From Butyricicoccus intestinisimiae (GTDB lineage: Bacteria; Bacillota; Clostridia; Oscillospirales; Butyricicoccaceae), in the NCBI RefSeq assembly GCF_018918345.1, contig NZ_JAHLQI010000001.1, positions 124,001 to 188,000 on the forward strand: a stretch of DNA of 64,000 bases. The letters are read 5' to 3'. Position numbers and translations under genes: made by a program. The notes below the pieces were generated by a model. The model was given only the letters and a program-made list of their open reading frames with translations. It searched no databases and was not told the origin of the DNA. Of the stretch, positions 45,268-54,390 are shown in pieces (positions within the stretch are counted from its first letter, which is position 1; every line of letters starts with the position of its first letter).

Positions 45268-46515
45268 TTAAAACGATGTCAGGGAGTGAAACATTTTGAT
45301 TGCATATGGGTCAGTCATTCCGGCAATGTAATCGACAATCGCGCGCTTGTATTGCACTGGATTTGTCAAGTTGCCGTAAATTTTTCGATTATCAGCTTTT
45401 TGTACTTCTTGGAAGCTGTATGACTGCGTGACAATATCAGGCTCGCAATATAATGCCAACCAGTTTCCAAATCCTTTGGCAAGCTCCTCGCACCACCGCT
45501 CTTGCCGGTGAATAGCGTCAAACGTGTTTTCCGCAGCATACCAATGGCTCAATTCTGTGTAGAGTGTTGTGAGTACCAATTTGACATACTGTTTATAATA
45601 ATGGAATCTTTCATTGTTATAAATATATGTGGAATTATATGCTTTTATTTCGTTCAGCAGGTGCAAAATATTTTGCGAAAATTGTAAGCCGTCAAGGGGA
45701 TTACTGTGTTGGCATAAATCTGAAATGAGCGTGCTGATTAACGCCGATGTGTTTACCATATGCAAGGATGGCACGTGGTATACTTCTCCGATTTTAGTTA
45801 ATATTGTGTGTGAATCTTCATCTAAAAAATTTAATCTGGCAGCATCTTCAATATCTCTGCCTAAATACGCAATCTTGTCGGATACCTTAACAACGCATCC
45901 TTCCCAAGTAAAGGGCTGATACTGTCCAGAATATTGGAATTGTGAGCGCAAGTCGATGCGCTGCGTGCGCGGTTTCAGATGGTTTTCGTCAATTTCTCCG
46001 CAATGCGAAATCAAACCGTCGCGAACTGCGTATGTTAAATTCAAATTGCATAGATGACACTGTGTGTCTTCCAACAATTCGATATCATCGACAAAGATCA
46101 AGCTGTTTTTCTCGTGAAAAAATGGTTCATCCGTGAATTGCCGAACAAGATTTTTCAGGACAGTTTCTCCCTGATGGCCGAATGGCGCGTGTCCCAAATC
46201 ATGTCCTGTTGCAATTGCATTTGTTAGCTCTGTATTTAAACCGAGTGTGTGAGCAATGGTATGACTGACAGATGCAACATGCTGAACATGCTCCATCCGT
46301 GTGCAAATATGGTCGTTGTGCGTGTTAAAGAATACCTGCGTTTTGTGCTTCAACCGCCGGTATCCTAACGAATGGAGAATTCTGGTGAAATCTCGTTCAA
46401 AGGCCTCTCTCTTGTCATTTTCGTGTGTATATAGTTTGCGTTCTCTGTGTATTGCCGTCTGCCAGATGTCATTCTCCGGCACTGTTGCCACGGCAGAGAA
46501 TGGTTTTTCACCCAT
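45268..46515 (-). CDS. dGTPase-like HD-domain triphosphohydrolase, last gene of the csm operon
   Basis: A 415-residue HD-superfamily hydrolase of the deoxyguanosinetriphosphate triphosphohydrolase type. FERDFTRILHSLGYRRLKHKTQVF is the family N-terminus. Metal ligands are complete: His in RMEHVQHV, His-Asp in GHDLGHAPFGH, and Asp in VVKVSDKIAYLGRDIEDA. Its start is 12 bp after the cas6 stop with AGAGGTG as ribosome site, so it is cotranscribed with cas10-csm-cas6. Dgt-type enzymes hydrolyse dNTPs, and some defend against phage by emptying the dNTP pool. Whether this one is tied to type III immunity or is the cell's general dGTPase is an inference to test. Confidence 0.85.
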   Translation of the reverse strand: MGEKPFSAVATVPENDIWQTAIHRERKLYTHENDKREAFERDFTRILHSLGYRRLKHKTQVFFNTHNDHICTRMEHVQHVASVSHTIAHTLGLNTELTNAIATGHDLGHAPFGHQGETVLKNLVRQFTDEPFFHEKNSLIFVDDIELLEDTQCHLCNLNLTYAVRDGLISHCGEIDENHLKPRTQRIDLRSQFQYSGQYQPFTWEGCVVKVSDKIAYLGRDIEDAARLNFLDEDSHTILTKIGEVYHVPSLHMVNTSALISTLISDLCQHSNPLDGLQFSQNILHLLNEIKAYNSTYIYNNERFHYYKQYVKLVLTTLYTELSHWYAAENTFDAIHRQERWCEELAKGFGNWLALYCEPDIVTQSYSFQEVQKADNRKIYGNLTNPVQYKRAIVDYIAGMTDPYAIKMFHSLTSF

Positions 46516-46527
46516 TTTGCTTCACCT

Positions 46528-47265
46528 CTATACGAAAATCGAAACGCCTCCCATTCCGAGTGCGGTTTTGATGCCGATTCCGGTGTATTCTGAGAAAATA
46601 AGCAGCATTTTCCAGAGCTCTAGCATGGGAGGAGAAAGCTTGGAAGAGATGATTATTTCGCCGCAAAATCCGGGAATGGAACTCTGTTTTAACCGATATG
46701 TACTGCTTTTCAACCGGTACGAACGAATACGAAGATTATTTGTCAGCATTTGGATGGCATCATCATCTTCTAATAACATTTCAGGAAAAAACTCGTTCCA
46801 ACGTTGCAATAAATTTTGGAGAATGAGCGGGACTGTTGGGAAAATCTGATATATTCCATTGGATTTAAATGAAGCTGCATTATGAAAAACAATGCGTACC
46901 GCTTGAGACGATGACAACTGCTCAGCCTGTGTGATTATAGTATCCGCAGTGAGGACATCGCTTTGCTGGATTTTTTTTATTATTATCGTCGACTCATGCA
47001 AGGACAAGTGGGTTATATTTGTCAGGATCGGTGCACAATAGCTGATAGCATCGTCTGTTAATAGAGAAACAACCCATATGCTCTGATGTTTCTCATGGTC
47101 AAAACGGATGTATTGGCTAATTGCGCTAAATCCTTGTTCATGAACAGCGTCTGCAAACTCAACGGGCAATTGTTCTAACAGTGCAGCATATAAACGATAA
47201 GCCCAAAAAGACGGAATGGACGTTCCATCCGGCGTCTGTATAAGATATTGAAAATTTTGTATCAT
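46528..47265 (-). CDS. cas6: CRISPR-associated endoribonuclease Cas6
   Basis: A 245-residue protein that should cut the pre-crRNA within each repeat. The C-terminal ferredoxin-like domain shows IPGFCGEIII and the glycine-rich loop GIGIKTALGMGGV at the very end, the mark of Cas6. Candidate catalytic histidines lie in the N-terminal half but cannot be assigned. It overlaps csm5 by 4 bp (ATGA) and precedes the dGTPase-like gene. Confidence 0.88.
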   Translation of the reverse strand: MIQNFQYLIQTPDGTSIPSFWAYRLYAALLEQLPVEFADAVHEQGFSAISQYIRFDHEKHQSIWVVSLLTDDAISYCAPILTNITHLSLHESTIIIKKIQQSDVLTADTIITQAEQLSSSQAVRIVFHNAASFKSNGIYQIFPTVPLILQNLLQRWNEFFPEMLLEDDDAIQMLTNNLRIRSYRLKSSTYRLKQSSIPGFCGEIIISSKLSPPMLELWKMLLIFSEYTGIGIKTALGMGGVSIFV

Positions 47266-48326
47266 TGGATTGTCACCTGACAGAGCCCAATAGGGTATGC
47301 GAACCTGTCGAATTCTGTTATCTTGAACGTGCGCGGGGAAATGCCGTATCCTATATCCTTTTCGTGTTTATGCTTCTGCTGCATACTTTGGGAAACAGTT
47401 TTCACCGCTTTTGCATGATTTGGAGCGTAGAGTGGATAAATAAGATTTTTGGCAAAAAATCCGCTGCCGCCGCCCAAAACAATAAAATCATCGCGGAATA
47501 AATCTTCAAATTCTTTTTTTATAGCAAAATAAGAATTGTACTCTTGGATATAAAATGCGTCAAAAGCTCGGATCGCTTCGCGTAATTCCGTCAAGATGTT
47601 TGCGCGGGAGAGAATGTTTTGATCCAACGTCAGACGAAACGTTATTTTGGTTTCCGGAGCAACACATTGCCGAACAACGTTAATTCTATTTTCAAAACCA
47701 TCGGGAAGAGAATCGATTTTAGAAGCTAAAATCATACTTTTTTCATCGATAGGCTCGCTGTCAGAGATAGAAATGCCGCGCATGATACTGTTTACCATGT
47801 CGGACTGTTTGTTTGTAATCTGCAAGGTGTGCAGATATTTACTCTCCAGTTGTTTTATGTTTATAGGCTCTGCTTTGTTTGAATCGCGCAGCAGCATATT
47901 TGTGAGCAAAACCGTGCGCAGGCAGCCTTTTAATGAACTGCCTGGGATATATGCACGGCCATCGGCCCGGCGAATAAAGGCTTGTATTTCCTTTAAGGAA
48001 TGGTTTTCATCTAATGCATCTGCGGCGGAAACACGGTTGACAATCAAGCTGTTAATTGTTTTGGCATCTAATTTGCAGATGTTTTTTAGAAAATACTGAA
48101 TCGTATCCGATGGACGCTTGTTTAGAATAAAAGACTCGTACTTATCAATCAGATCGCGGTCAATCAGCAACTGAAAGAATCGTGTCTGATCGATAAAAGA
48201 CACTGTTTGTCTGGCTGCGTCAAAAATATAGTCCATTTTTCCGTATACGACGCCAGAACCAACGAATACGGGTGCTTTTGTAGTCAGTGTAAGTGTGTAT
48301 TCCTGCAAATGTCCCAGTTGCTTCAT
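47262..48326 (-). CDS. csm5: Type III-A effector subunit Csm5
   Basis: A 354-residue RAMP protein that caps the 3' side of the crRNA in the Csm complex. LTLTTKAPVFVGSG at the N-terminus, AYIPGSSLKGCLRTVLL in the middle, and a C-terminal glycine-rich VLGGGSGFFAK are typical. It overlaps csm4 and cas6 by 4 bp each. Confidence 0.9.
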   Translation of the reverse strand: MKQLGHLQEYTLTLTTKAPVFVGSGVVYGKMDYIFDAARQTVSFIDQTRFFQLLIDRDLIDKYESFILNKRPSDTIQYFLKNICKLDAKTINSLIVNRVSAADALDENHSLKEIQAFIRRADGRAYIPGSSLKGCLRTVLLTNMLLRDSNKAEPINIKQLESKYLHTLQITNKQSDMVNSIMRGISISDSEPIDEKSMILASKIDSLPDGFENRINVVRQCVAPETKITFRLTLDQNILSRANILTELREAIRAFDAFYIQEYNSYFAIKKEFEDLFRDDFIVLGGGSGFFAKNLIYPLYAPNHAKAVKTVSQSMQQKHKHEKDIGYGISPRTFKITEFDRFAYPIGLCQVTIQ

Positions 48327-49303
48327 AGATTTACCCCCAGTAAGATCGGTTTGGAATACCGATAGATCGGATGATCTGGACTGAATCCGACGTCAAATAA
48401 ATCGCCGGAAAAAGGCTGCGTGATGATAGACCCGCTGGACAAAAAGTATTGTGTTTGTTTTTTCAATAATTCTGCATTTTTTCCGCGGGGATGCGTAAAA
48501 CCGCCGCGGCGGACTACCTGAAAGCAGGCAGAAGGAATGACTGACTCCAACTCTGCATCGGCCGGAAGAGAGGCAGAGAGCAGCATCCAATGCTTGCTGT
48601 TTGCGCAATTGAAGTGTTGGTATAACCAAGCGGTTGCTTCATCATATGTATCTTCTGCACAAGAAAAGTATGCAGTGTCTGCCACTTCAAATTTTCCATA
48701 TCCGGCACTGATTTTTCCGCCGATGCCAGAGTATCCGAGTGCCTGCACCAGTTGCTCTATCTGTGCAGCATCGTCCTCTTGTTCGTATTGCAAAATAAAA
48801 TACAATCCGCAGTTTTCAAAAAACTGAAACAAGCCAACGGTATATGGCACAGCATCTTCGCGGTCGGGAACAGCAGCTTTTGTCATTTCCACGGTCGTGC
48901 CGAATTTTGATTTATTTCCGGCATTTGCCCAATTATATGTTCCCTCACCGCGCAGGGCAGACAGACACGATTCCATTTCATCGACAGAAATCCATTCTGC
49001 CTTTTTGAGAATTTTTCTGTCACAATCCAATTGTTTCATAGGCTGCCAGCAAGGGCGGGGAAGATAGAGTGTTTCATCTTGATATGGCATGCAGTCGGAA
49101 AATCGGAGTGCATCCTGCTGTACAAGGCGGACGAGCCATTCTACCTTGGAGTTGCCGCCGAGCACAGAAGCAGTGTGGCATAAAGCAGAAAACAGCGTAT
49201 CCGCATGGCAAGTCATTTCGCCGGTATCCAGACTATGTGCCATGGCGCCGCTTCCAAAATGGACAGGAGAGGTGAAACCCAATTTAAACAGACAATACTT
49301 CAT
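48323..49303 (-). CDS. csm4: Type III-A effector subunit Csm4
   Basis: A 326-residue RAMP protein that binds the 5' tag of the crRNA and Cas10. KLGFTSPVHFGSG and CHADTLFSALCH are the Csm4 N-terminal features; GIGGKISAGYGKFEV is the glycine-rich loop. ATG 49303 follows AAGGATGTGGAGA and lies 20 bp inside csm3. The longer open frame upstream is not used. Confidence 0.9.
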   Translation of the reverse strand: MKYCLFKLGFTSPVHFGSGAMAHSLDTGEMTCHADTLFSALCHTASVLGGNSKVEWLVRLVQQDALRFSDCMPYQDETLYLPRPCWQPMKQLDCDRKILKKAEWISVDEMESCLSALRGEGTYNWANAGNKSKFGTTVEMTKAAVPDREDAVPYTVGLFQFFENCGLYFILQYEQEDDAAQIEQLVQALGYSGIGGKISAGYGKFEVADTAYFSCAEDTYDEATAWLYQHFNCANSKHWMLLSASLPADAELESVIPSACFQVVRRGGFTHPRGKNAELLKKQTQYFLSSGSIITQPFSGDLFDVGFSPDHPIYRYSKPILLGVNL

Positions 49304-49967
49304 AGTTCTCCACATCCTTAAAGACTGCACACAGCTTTTTCAGATCCAAACCAGACTCAAAGTCCTTCATTTTGAAGTTCTCAAAGGAGACACGACCGCT
49401 TCCGCGCGTGCCGTGACCACCGAGATAATCCATTTGCAGAAGCTTAAAGCCCTTTGCGAGAACCTGCATGTCCTCCAATACTTCTGCTTCGGTATCCGCA
49501 GTCACATCGTAAACAATGCGCACGGCAAAACGAACACCGGGAACAACACGTTCAATCTGTCGAGGATTGGCGGTGCAATTTTCTCGATTGATGGTGTTTT
49601 CAAACTTTACTTCGGTCAATCCAATCGATTTCATTTCATCTTTGTTGCAGACAAAAGCATCTGCGAACTGGAGGCGAGCAGTTACCGGCTTGCCGTCTGC
49701 AGATTTGCTCGCGCCGAATAGGCGAATAATGACCGCATCATCATCGTTGAAATCCGGCATATTGTGAATATTCTTCGCATAACTGCGGGCGAGAAGCGTG
49801 CGCAGTTTACCCTTTAAGCTGCTGCCCGGAACGATTGGATTTCCGTCGCTGGGATTGGAAACAACTGGGCTATCCACAGCACCGATGGCAGAAAAGACAG
49901 AGCTTCCGCCAATATGCATGCCGGTGCGAACCAAAAGCGTACAATCAATAATTACTTTTCCGTACAT
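49284..49967 (-). CDS. csm3: Type III-A effector subunit Csm3
   Basis: A 227-residue RAMP protein forming the backbone of the Csm complex and cutting target RNA every 6 nt. The catalytic aspartate is expected at Asp32 in SAIGAVDSPVV. IVPGSSLKGKLRTLLAR and LDYLGGHGTRGSGRVSF follow as in the family. It starts 15 bp after the csm2 stop with AAGGGGGATTTTTTG as ribosome site. Confidence 0.93.
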   Translation of the reverse strand: MYGKVIIDCTLLVRTGMHIGGSSVFSAIGAVDSPVVSNPSDGNPIVPGSSLKGKLRTLLARSYAKNIHNMPDFNDDDAVIIRLFGASKSADGKPVTARLQFADAFVCNKDEMKSIGLTEVKFENTINRENCTANPRQIERVVPGVRFAVRIVYDVTADTEAEVLEDMQVLAKGFKLLQMDYLGGHGTRGSGRVSFENFKMKDFESGLDLKKLCAVFKDVENYEVLSV

Positions 49968-49982
49968 ATCAAAAAATCCCCC

Positions 49983-50477
49983 TTAATCCGGATCGCCGCC
50001 ATAAAAACGATGATAGGCAACAAGTGCTTCCATATAATGACAAAAACGAAGCATGTTTTCGCGATTCTTGTCGATTCCCTTGATGTATGCTAACAATTTG
50101 CTGGTTTCTACGAATTTTTTCACGCTTTGTTCGCGGCCTGCTTCATAGAGAACACGGATGCGCAGCATTTGTAATTTTGCAGCACTTTCGCTCGAAATGG
50201 AATCATCTCTCCTGCGGTTTTCTGTATTGTAAATGTCGCTGACGAGTGTCAGAATATTGCGTAGTTTGCTGGTTGTCAGCTTTCCGCCTTTCGCGTTTGA
50301 TTGGCTTAGCTGTTGCATCACTGCATCCGCCGCATCGACATAGTCTTCCGGAACAGGCAGCGCCTTAATTTTCTCAATTTCTTTAGTTTCCTTTGGCTTT
50401 GTATCTCTGCGGTCGTTAAAATTGCGGCTTCGATTTTCACCATATCGATTTTGCTGATATCTGTTGTTTTCACGCAC
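49983..50477 (-). CDS. csm2: Type III-A effector small subunit Csm2
   Basis: A 164-residue helical protein that lines the crRNA-target duplex. KLTTSKLRNILTLVSDIYN and the C-terminal FCHYMEALVAYHRFYGG are the family core. The first 30 residues are an extra Asn/Arg-rich, probably disordered segment. Start codon is GTG 50477 with GAAGGGGGATA upstream; it overlaps the cas10 stop by 8 bp. Confidence 0.9.
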   Translation of the reverse strand: MRENNRYQQNRYGENRSRNFNDRRDTKPKETKEIEKIKALPVPEDYVDAADAVMQQLSQSNAKGGKLTTSKLRNILTLVSDIYNTENRRRDDSISSESAAKLQMLRIRVLYEAGREQSVKKFVETSKLLAYIKGIDKNRENMLRFCHYMEALVAYHRFYGGDPD

Positions 50478-52830
50478 GATCGGTATCCCCCTTCATTCTT
50501 GTCTGATACACATAGATATAAATAGCTGTAATCAACTGCTGGCGGTCTGTTGGATTGCGGTACCATTGATACATCTGTTTGGAAAATTCGGCATACATGG
50601 CGTAGGACGGATTGTTTTTCTTCGGCTCCAAGCGGGCGAGAAGATATGCAAATCGCGCCAAGTTGATGCGCTGCTCGCTGTTCCGCAAAAGATCCAGTAA
50701 GCGATATAAAAAGGCTTTTCCGCGTTCCGCGTCTTCTTGATTTGCAAAGAAGCGTTCCAGCAGATTTTTCTTTTCGTTGATGACTTTATCCTGAAAGATT
50801 TGCCAAGGATATGTCTGCTGTGCAGATGCTTCGAATATCGTGACAGCATTTTTTCCATCGTGACTTTTTGCAAAGGCCTCCAGTTCTGCGGCTTCCGATG
50901 CGGAACGGCGAATCGGATATTTCGCGTTTTTGAGCAGAATACCGGCGGAAAGGTGCAGCGTATGGCATGTATACGTCTGAAAATCTTCCTGAATTCGCAT
51001 GGCAGCTTCCAGAATATGATCCCAAGCGCCGACGAGAAAAACATCATCTCCGCCGGAATACACGATGGTAACAGCCAGTGCGTCCTTTGTCACGCGTGCA
51101 AGAATAGAATTGATGTAGTACTTGAAAAACCGTGACATCTGACGCGAGAACGAAGCGGTTCTGGAAATTGTCACATATTTGTACTGATCTTCTGCGGCAG
51201 CGGCATGCGGTCTTTCAAATCCAGAGATAAACGCCTTGCCCAAATCATCGACATCCATGCGGCAAACGGCAATGCGGGAGATGCCGGTGCTTTTTTCAGC
51301 AAGCTCATTGATGCGATTGGAATCGTGATATTCGCCCACAAACAGTTGGCTTGCATAGTGTGCCCCGACAGATAGAAGCGATTGCGCATTTTTTGTATAG
51401 ACGCGGAGAACATCATCCGTCTGCTGTAGCAGCTGCTGTGCATCGTCTGTCTCCAAAATAGAGAGATAGGCGCAGGAATCTCCATGCGGCAATTCGATAT
51501 GCAATTGGGTATACGGTGTCTCCGAAACGACAAAGACCGTTTTTCTTTTGTCTTGGATGTCACGGGATATCTGCTCGAACAGATTGCACCAATGGCATTT
51601 TTCACCGTTTAATTGCTCCACAGCACCGCAAATTTTGCATTCGCGCCCATCTTTTCTGACCGTGCCGCGGTTGAGCTCCATCAATTCTGCGGCGGAATAG
51701 CGATGCATTTTGCAGTACGAAATTTGCTGGGAAACGCGGCGGAAAATCTCTTTATATGGCGCATCTTTTTGCGGCTGATTGGTCAATTCATTGGCAGAGC
51801 ACGGTGTCATGCCATCGGCGAGGAATAACCGGATACCGAATTGTTCCCGCAGCCAGCGATTGATGTGTGCGCTCTGCTGTGCCAAGCACAGTTTTGTTTT
51901 TTGCGTGTTTGGCAGCAGCATATAACAGTGTCCGCCGCCGCTGTACAGCAGATTGGCGCGGGAAAGTCCGCAGCCGTCCAGAACTTCATCAATATAGTGC
52001 TCCATGAGAAACTCTAAGAAAAAAGAGCGGCTGCGCATCGAGCGAAGGGCATTGTCTGTAGATACTGTATAAATAAAGTTTTGAATGCCGGACACATCAG
52101 CAGAGTACAAAAGAAATGCCTTTTCATCCCAGAATTTTTTACCTTGCTTGACCAGTACCTGCTGATAGTCAGAAACGGCATGTTCCAGCAAGTATTCGCT
52201 GATACACGCGGCAGTGGCAGCGGTAATCTTTTGGTGATCGTAGAGGGAGACATCGGCATATTCTCTCGTGTTGGTGCTGGAAGGAATGCTGCTTGTCCAT
52301 GTCTCTAAAACCGAGAGCGTTGTGTTCATCCACTGCGGCTCCGGCGGGATGCCGCGCAATGCCTGCAGCAGGCAGTTCGCAACATTTTGATAATCCTGCT
52401 GGGTCAACGCATATTCGCCGGACGGAATCGGACGAGCATAGTTGTTGGACAGTGGTTCCAGAGGAATTTCAAAATCCTTCGGATTTTCATGCATGAGATT
52501 AAAAATAGAGGACAGCGGAAGATGTTTTTTGAACGGCTGACCGCCTTCCTCTACGTTTTCTTTTTCCCGCCGATCCGTGGCGGAAGCGATATTGTCCGCA
52601 ATATAGACGACGTATGCCGGAGACTGCTTGGACAAACTAGCAGATTTCAAAGCATCTGCGTGATGATACCGAATGCAGTCGAGAATATCCGGCTGGTTCC
52701 AGACAGCTTTCAGCTTTTTATAACCGCTCTCGCTGTGCGAACCGCTTTCGCCGGCGCGGTACAGGATTTTTCCCAAATCGTGTACCAATGCACCGTAGAC
52801 GGCATATAGCGTTTGATTGTGTTGCTCCAT
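50470..52830 (-). CDS. cas10: Type III-A Cas10/Csm1 with HD and GGDD domains
   Basis: A 786-residue large subunit. The N-terminal HD domain has His17-Asp18 in LVHDLGKI and YHHADAL, expected to cut single-stranded DNA. A zinc ribbon lies at about 397-415 (CKICG, CHWCN). The palm domain keeps SGGDDVFLVG near residue 591, so synthesis of cyclic oligoadenylate second messengers is expected. ATG 52830 follows TTGGGGGAAG. It is the first gene of the leftward operon and diverges from the CRISPR array. Confidence 0.96.
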   Translation of the reverse strand: MEQHNQTLYAVYGALVHDLGKILYRAGESGSHSESGYKKLKAVWNQPDILDCIRYHHADALKSASLSKQSPAYVVYIADNIASATDRREKENVEEGGQPFKKHLPLSSIFNLMHENPKDFEIPLEPLSNNYARPIPSGEYALTQQDYQNVANCLLQALRGIPPEPQWMNTTLSVLETWTSSIPSSTNTREYADVSLYDHQKITAATAACISEYLLEHAVSDYQQVLVKQGKKFWDEKAFLLYSADVSGIQNFIYTVSTDNALRSMRSRSFFLEFLMEHYIDEVLDGCGLSRANLLYSGGGHCYMLLPNTQKTKLCLAQQSAHINRWLREQFGIRLFLADGMTPCSANELTNQPQKDAPYKEIFRRVSQQISYCKMHRYSAAELMELNRGTVRKDGRECKICGAVEQLNGEKCHWCNLFEQISRDIQDKRKTVFVVSETPYTQLHIELPHGDSCAYLSILETDDAQQLLQQTDDVLRVYTKNAQSLLSVGAHYASQLFVGEYHDSNRINELAEKSTGISRIAVCRMDVDDLGKAFISGFERPHAAAAEDQYKYVTISRTASFSRQMSRFFKYYINSILARVTKDALAVTIVYSGGDDVFLVGAWDHILEAAMRIQEDFQTYTCHTLHLSAGILLKNAKYPIRRSASEAAELEAFAKSHDGKNAVTIFEASAQQTYPWQIFQDKVINEKKNLLERFFANQEDAERGKAFLYRLLDLLRNSEQRINLARFAYLLARLEPKKNNPSYAMYAEFSKQMYQWYRNPTDRQQLITAIYIYVYQTRMKGDTDRA

Positions 52831-52865
52831 AATCTTCCCCCAATTCTCACAAATTTCATATGGAC

Positions 52866-52894
52866 AGTCTAACACTTTTTGGACACCTTTTCAA
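52866..52894 (-). promoter_or_regulatory. Promoter of the cas10-csm-cas6-dGTPase operon
   Basis: On the minus strand TTGAAA (52889-52894) and TAGACT (52866-52871) are 17 bp apart. Confidence 0.6.
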
Positions 52895-52896
52895 GA

Positions 52897-52959
52897 CGCG
52901 GTGCGAAGCAATCTGTATCTTTTTAGATTTTTTTACAGAAAAAAGAGGTTCGCACCGCG
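52897..52959. repeat. 11-bp inverted repeat between the divergent cas and array promoters
   Basis: CGCGGTGCGAA (52897-52907) and TTCGCACCGCG (52949-52959) are perfect reverse complements 41 bp apart in an AT-rich leader. One arm touches the cas operon -35; the other is 37 bp upstream of the array -35. It could be a looped operator or a hairpin. Confidence 0.75.
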
Positions 52960-53072
52960 AAATATATAATTTTTTTCGAAAAAGTCACGAAATACATTGC
53001 ATTTGCAAGAGATTTTCGATATACTGTAACAAGAATTGCTCCGGCAACATGCAGATTTTGTGCCCTTTTGCC
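52960..53072 (+). promoter_or_regulatory. CRISPR leader with array promoter
   Basis: TTGCAT (52997-53002) and TATACT (53020-53025), 17 bp apart, would start transcription about 40 bp before the first repeat. The stretch is AT-rich as leaders are, and the degenerate repeats are at the far end, which places the leader here. Confidence 0.75.
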
Positions 53073-54388
53073 GAAACAACTTACGCCCCGTCAGGGGACG
53101 AAAACCCAACGTAGCTGTCAAATTCAGACTTGCGTTCCAGAAACAACTTACGCCCCGTCAGGGGACGAAAACCTTCAAAGCGTTGGCTCTAGGGTCTTTC
53201 TTCTTCTTGAAACAACTTACGCCCCGTCAGGGGACGAAAACAGTCACGAACATCTCAACGATGATGTGATTGAAGAAACAACTTACGCCCCGTCAGGGGA
53301 CGAAAACCGGTTTACGCGGCGGATGATGGATAACAGCTATTGGGAAACAACTTACGCCCCGTCAGGGGACGAAAACGTCCTTCCGGCTGTACAGCGTGAT
53401 TTCCACCACGTCGAAACAACTTACGCCCCGTCAGGGGACGAAAACCATGTCGGTTAAAGAGCCGTCATACCAACTTAACCGGAAACAACTTACGCCCCGT
53501 CAGGGGACGAAAACCGGCTAGATATTGCCAGAGGTCAGTTAGCCTACGAAACAACTTACGCCCCGTCAGGGGACGAAAACGTTTACGCGGCGGATGATGG
53601 ATAACAGCTATTGGGAAACAACTTACGCCCCGTCAGGGGACGAAAACTTTTACAAAATCCATATGCGGCAACAGGTCATTGCGAAACAACTTACGCCCCG
53701 TCAGGGGACGAAAACTTTTTCAGTCACGGTTAATCACCCGACCCAGAGGGAAACAACTTACGCCCCGTCAGGGGACGAAAACGCTGACCAGCCAGTTCTT
53801 CGTGATTGATGATTTTGAAACAACTTACGCCCCGTCAGGGGACGAAAACGCCGATAAACTGGCAAAGGGCATCACAGCCCAGAAACAACTTACGCCCCGT
53901 CAGGGGACGAAAACGCTATTACAATTCCAATCTTTATCGTCAATAAACGAAACAACTTACGCCCCGTCAGGGGACGAAAACAAAGGGCTATTTTTAAGGT
54001 TAAAAAGGTGTTTTTGAGAAACAACTTACGCCCCGTCAGGGGACGAAAACAGTTGCAAGCAACTCACAGACGTTTTTCAACGCCTGAAACAACTTACGCC
54101 CCGTCAGGGGACGAAAACAAGTTGATAATGACCCGCGCTGGTTGACGGTCACGAAACAACTTACGCCCCGTCAGGGGACGAAAACACGAATGGGAGGAAA
54201 AAGTACCGTTTGAAACCTCGAAACAACTTACGCCCCGTCAGGGGACGAAAACTCATTCATGCTTCGGTTAACGCGCTCGATATGGTGAAACAACTTACGC
54301 CCCGCCAGGGGACGAAAACTTTATTGCATCTCAGAGTTCTTCTATGCTTTCGCACGAAACAACTTACGCTCCGCCAGGGGACGAAAAA
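53073..54388 (+). CRISPR. Type III-A CRISPR array, 20 repeats and 19 spacers
   Basis: The 33-bp repeat starts GAAACAACTT, contains CCCC-GTCA-GGGG and ends ACGAAAAC. That last octamer fits the 5' crRNA tag of type III-A systems (ACGAGAAC in Staphylococcus epidermidis), so the array is read rightward. Repeats begin at 53073, 53140, 53209, 53275, 53344, 53413, 53482, 53548, 53615, 53683, 53750, 53817, 53882, 53949, 54018, 54086, 54153, 54220, 54287 and 54356. Spacers are 32-36 bp. The first 18 repeats are identical; the 19th has one change and the 20th three, including its last base. Spacers 4 and 8 are the same apart from two bases at the start. Confidence 0.99.
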
Positions 54389-54390
54389 AG

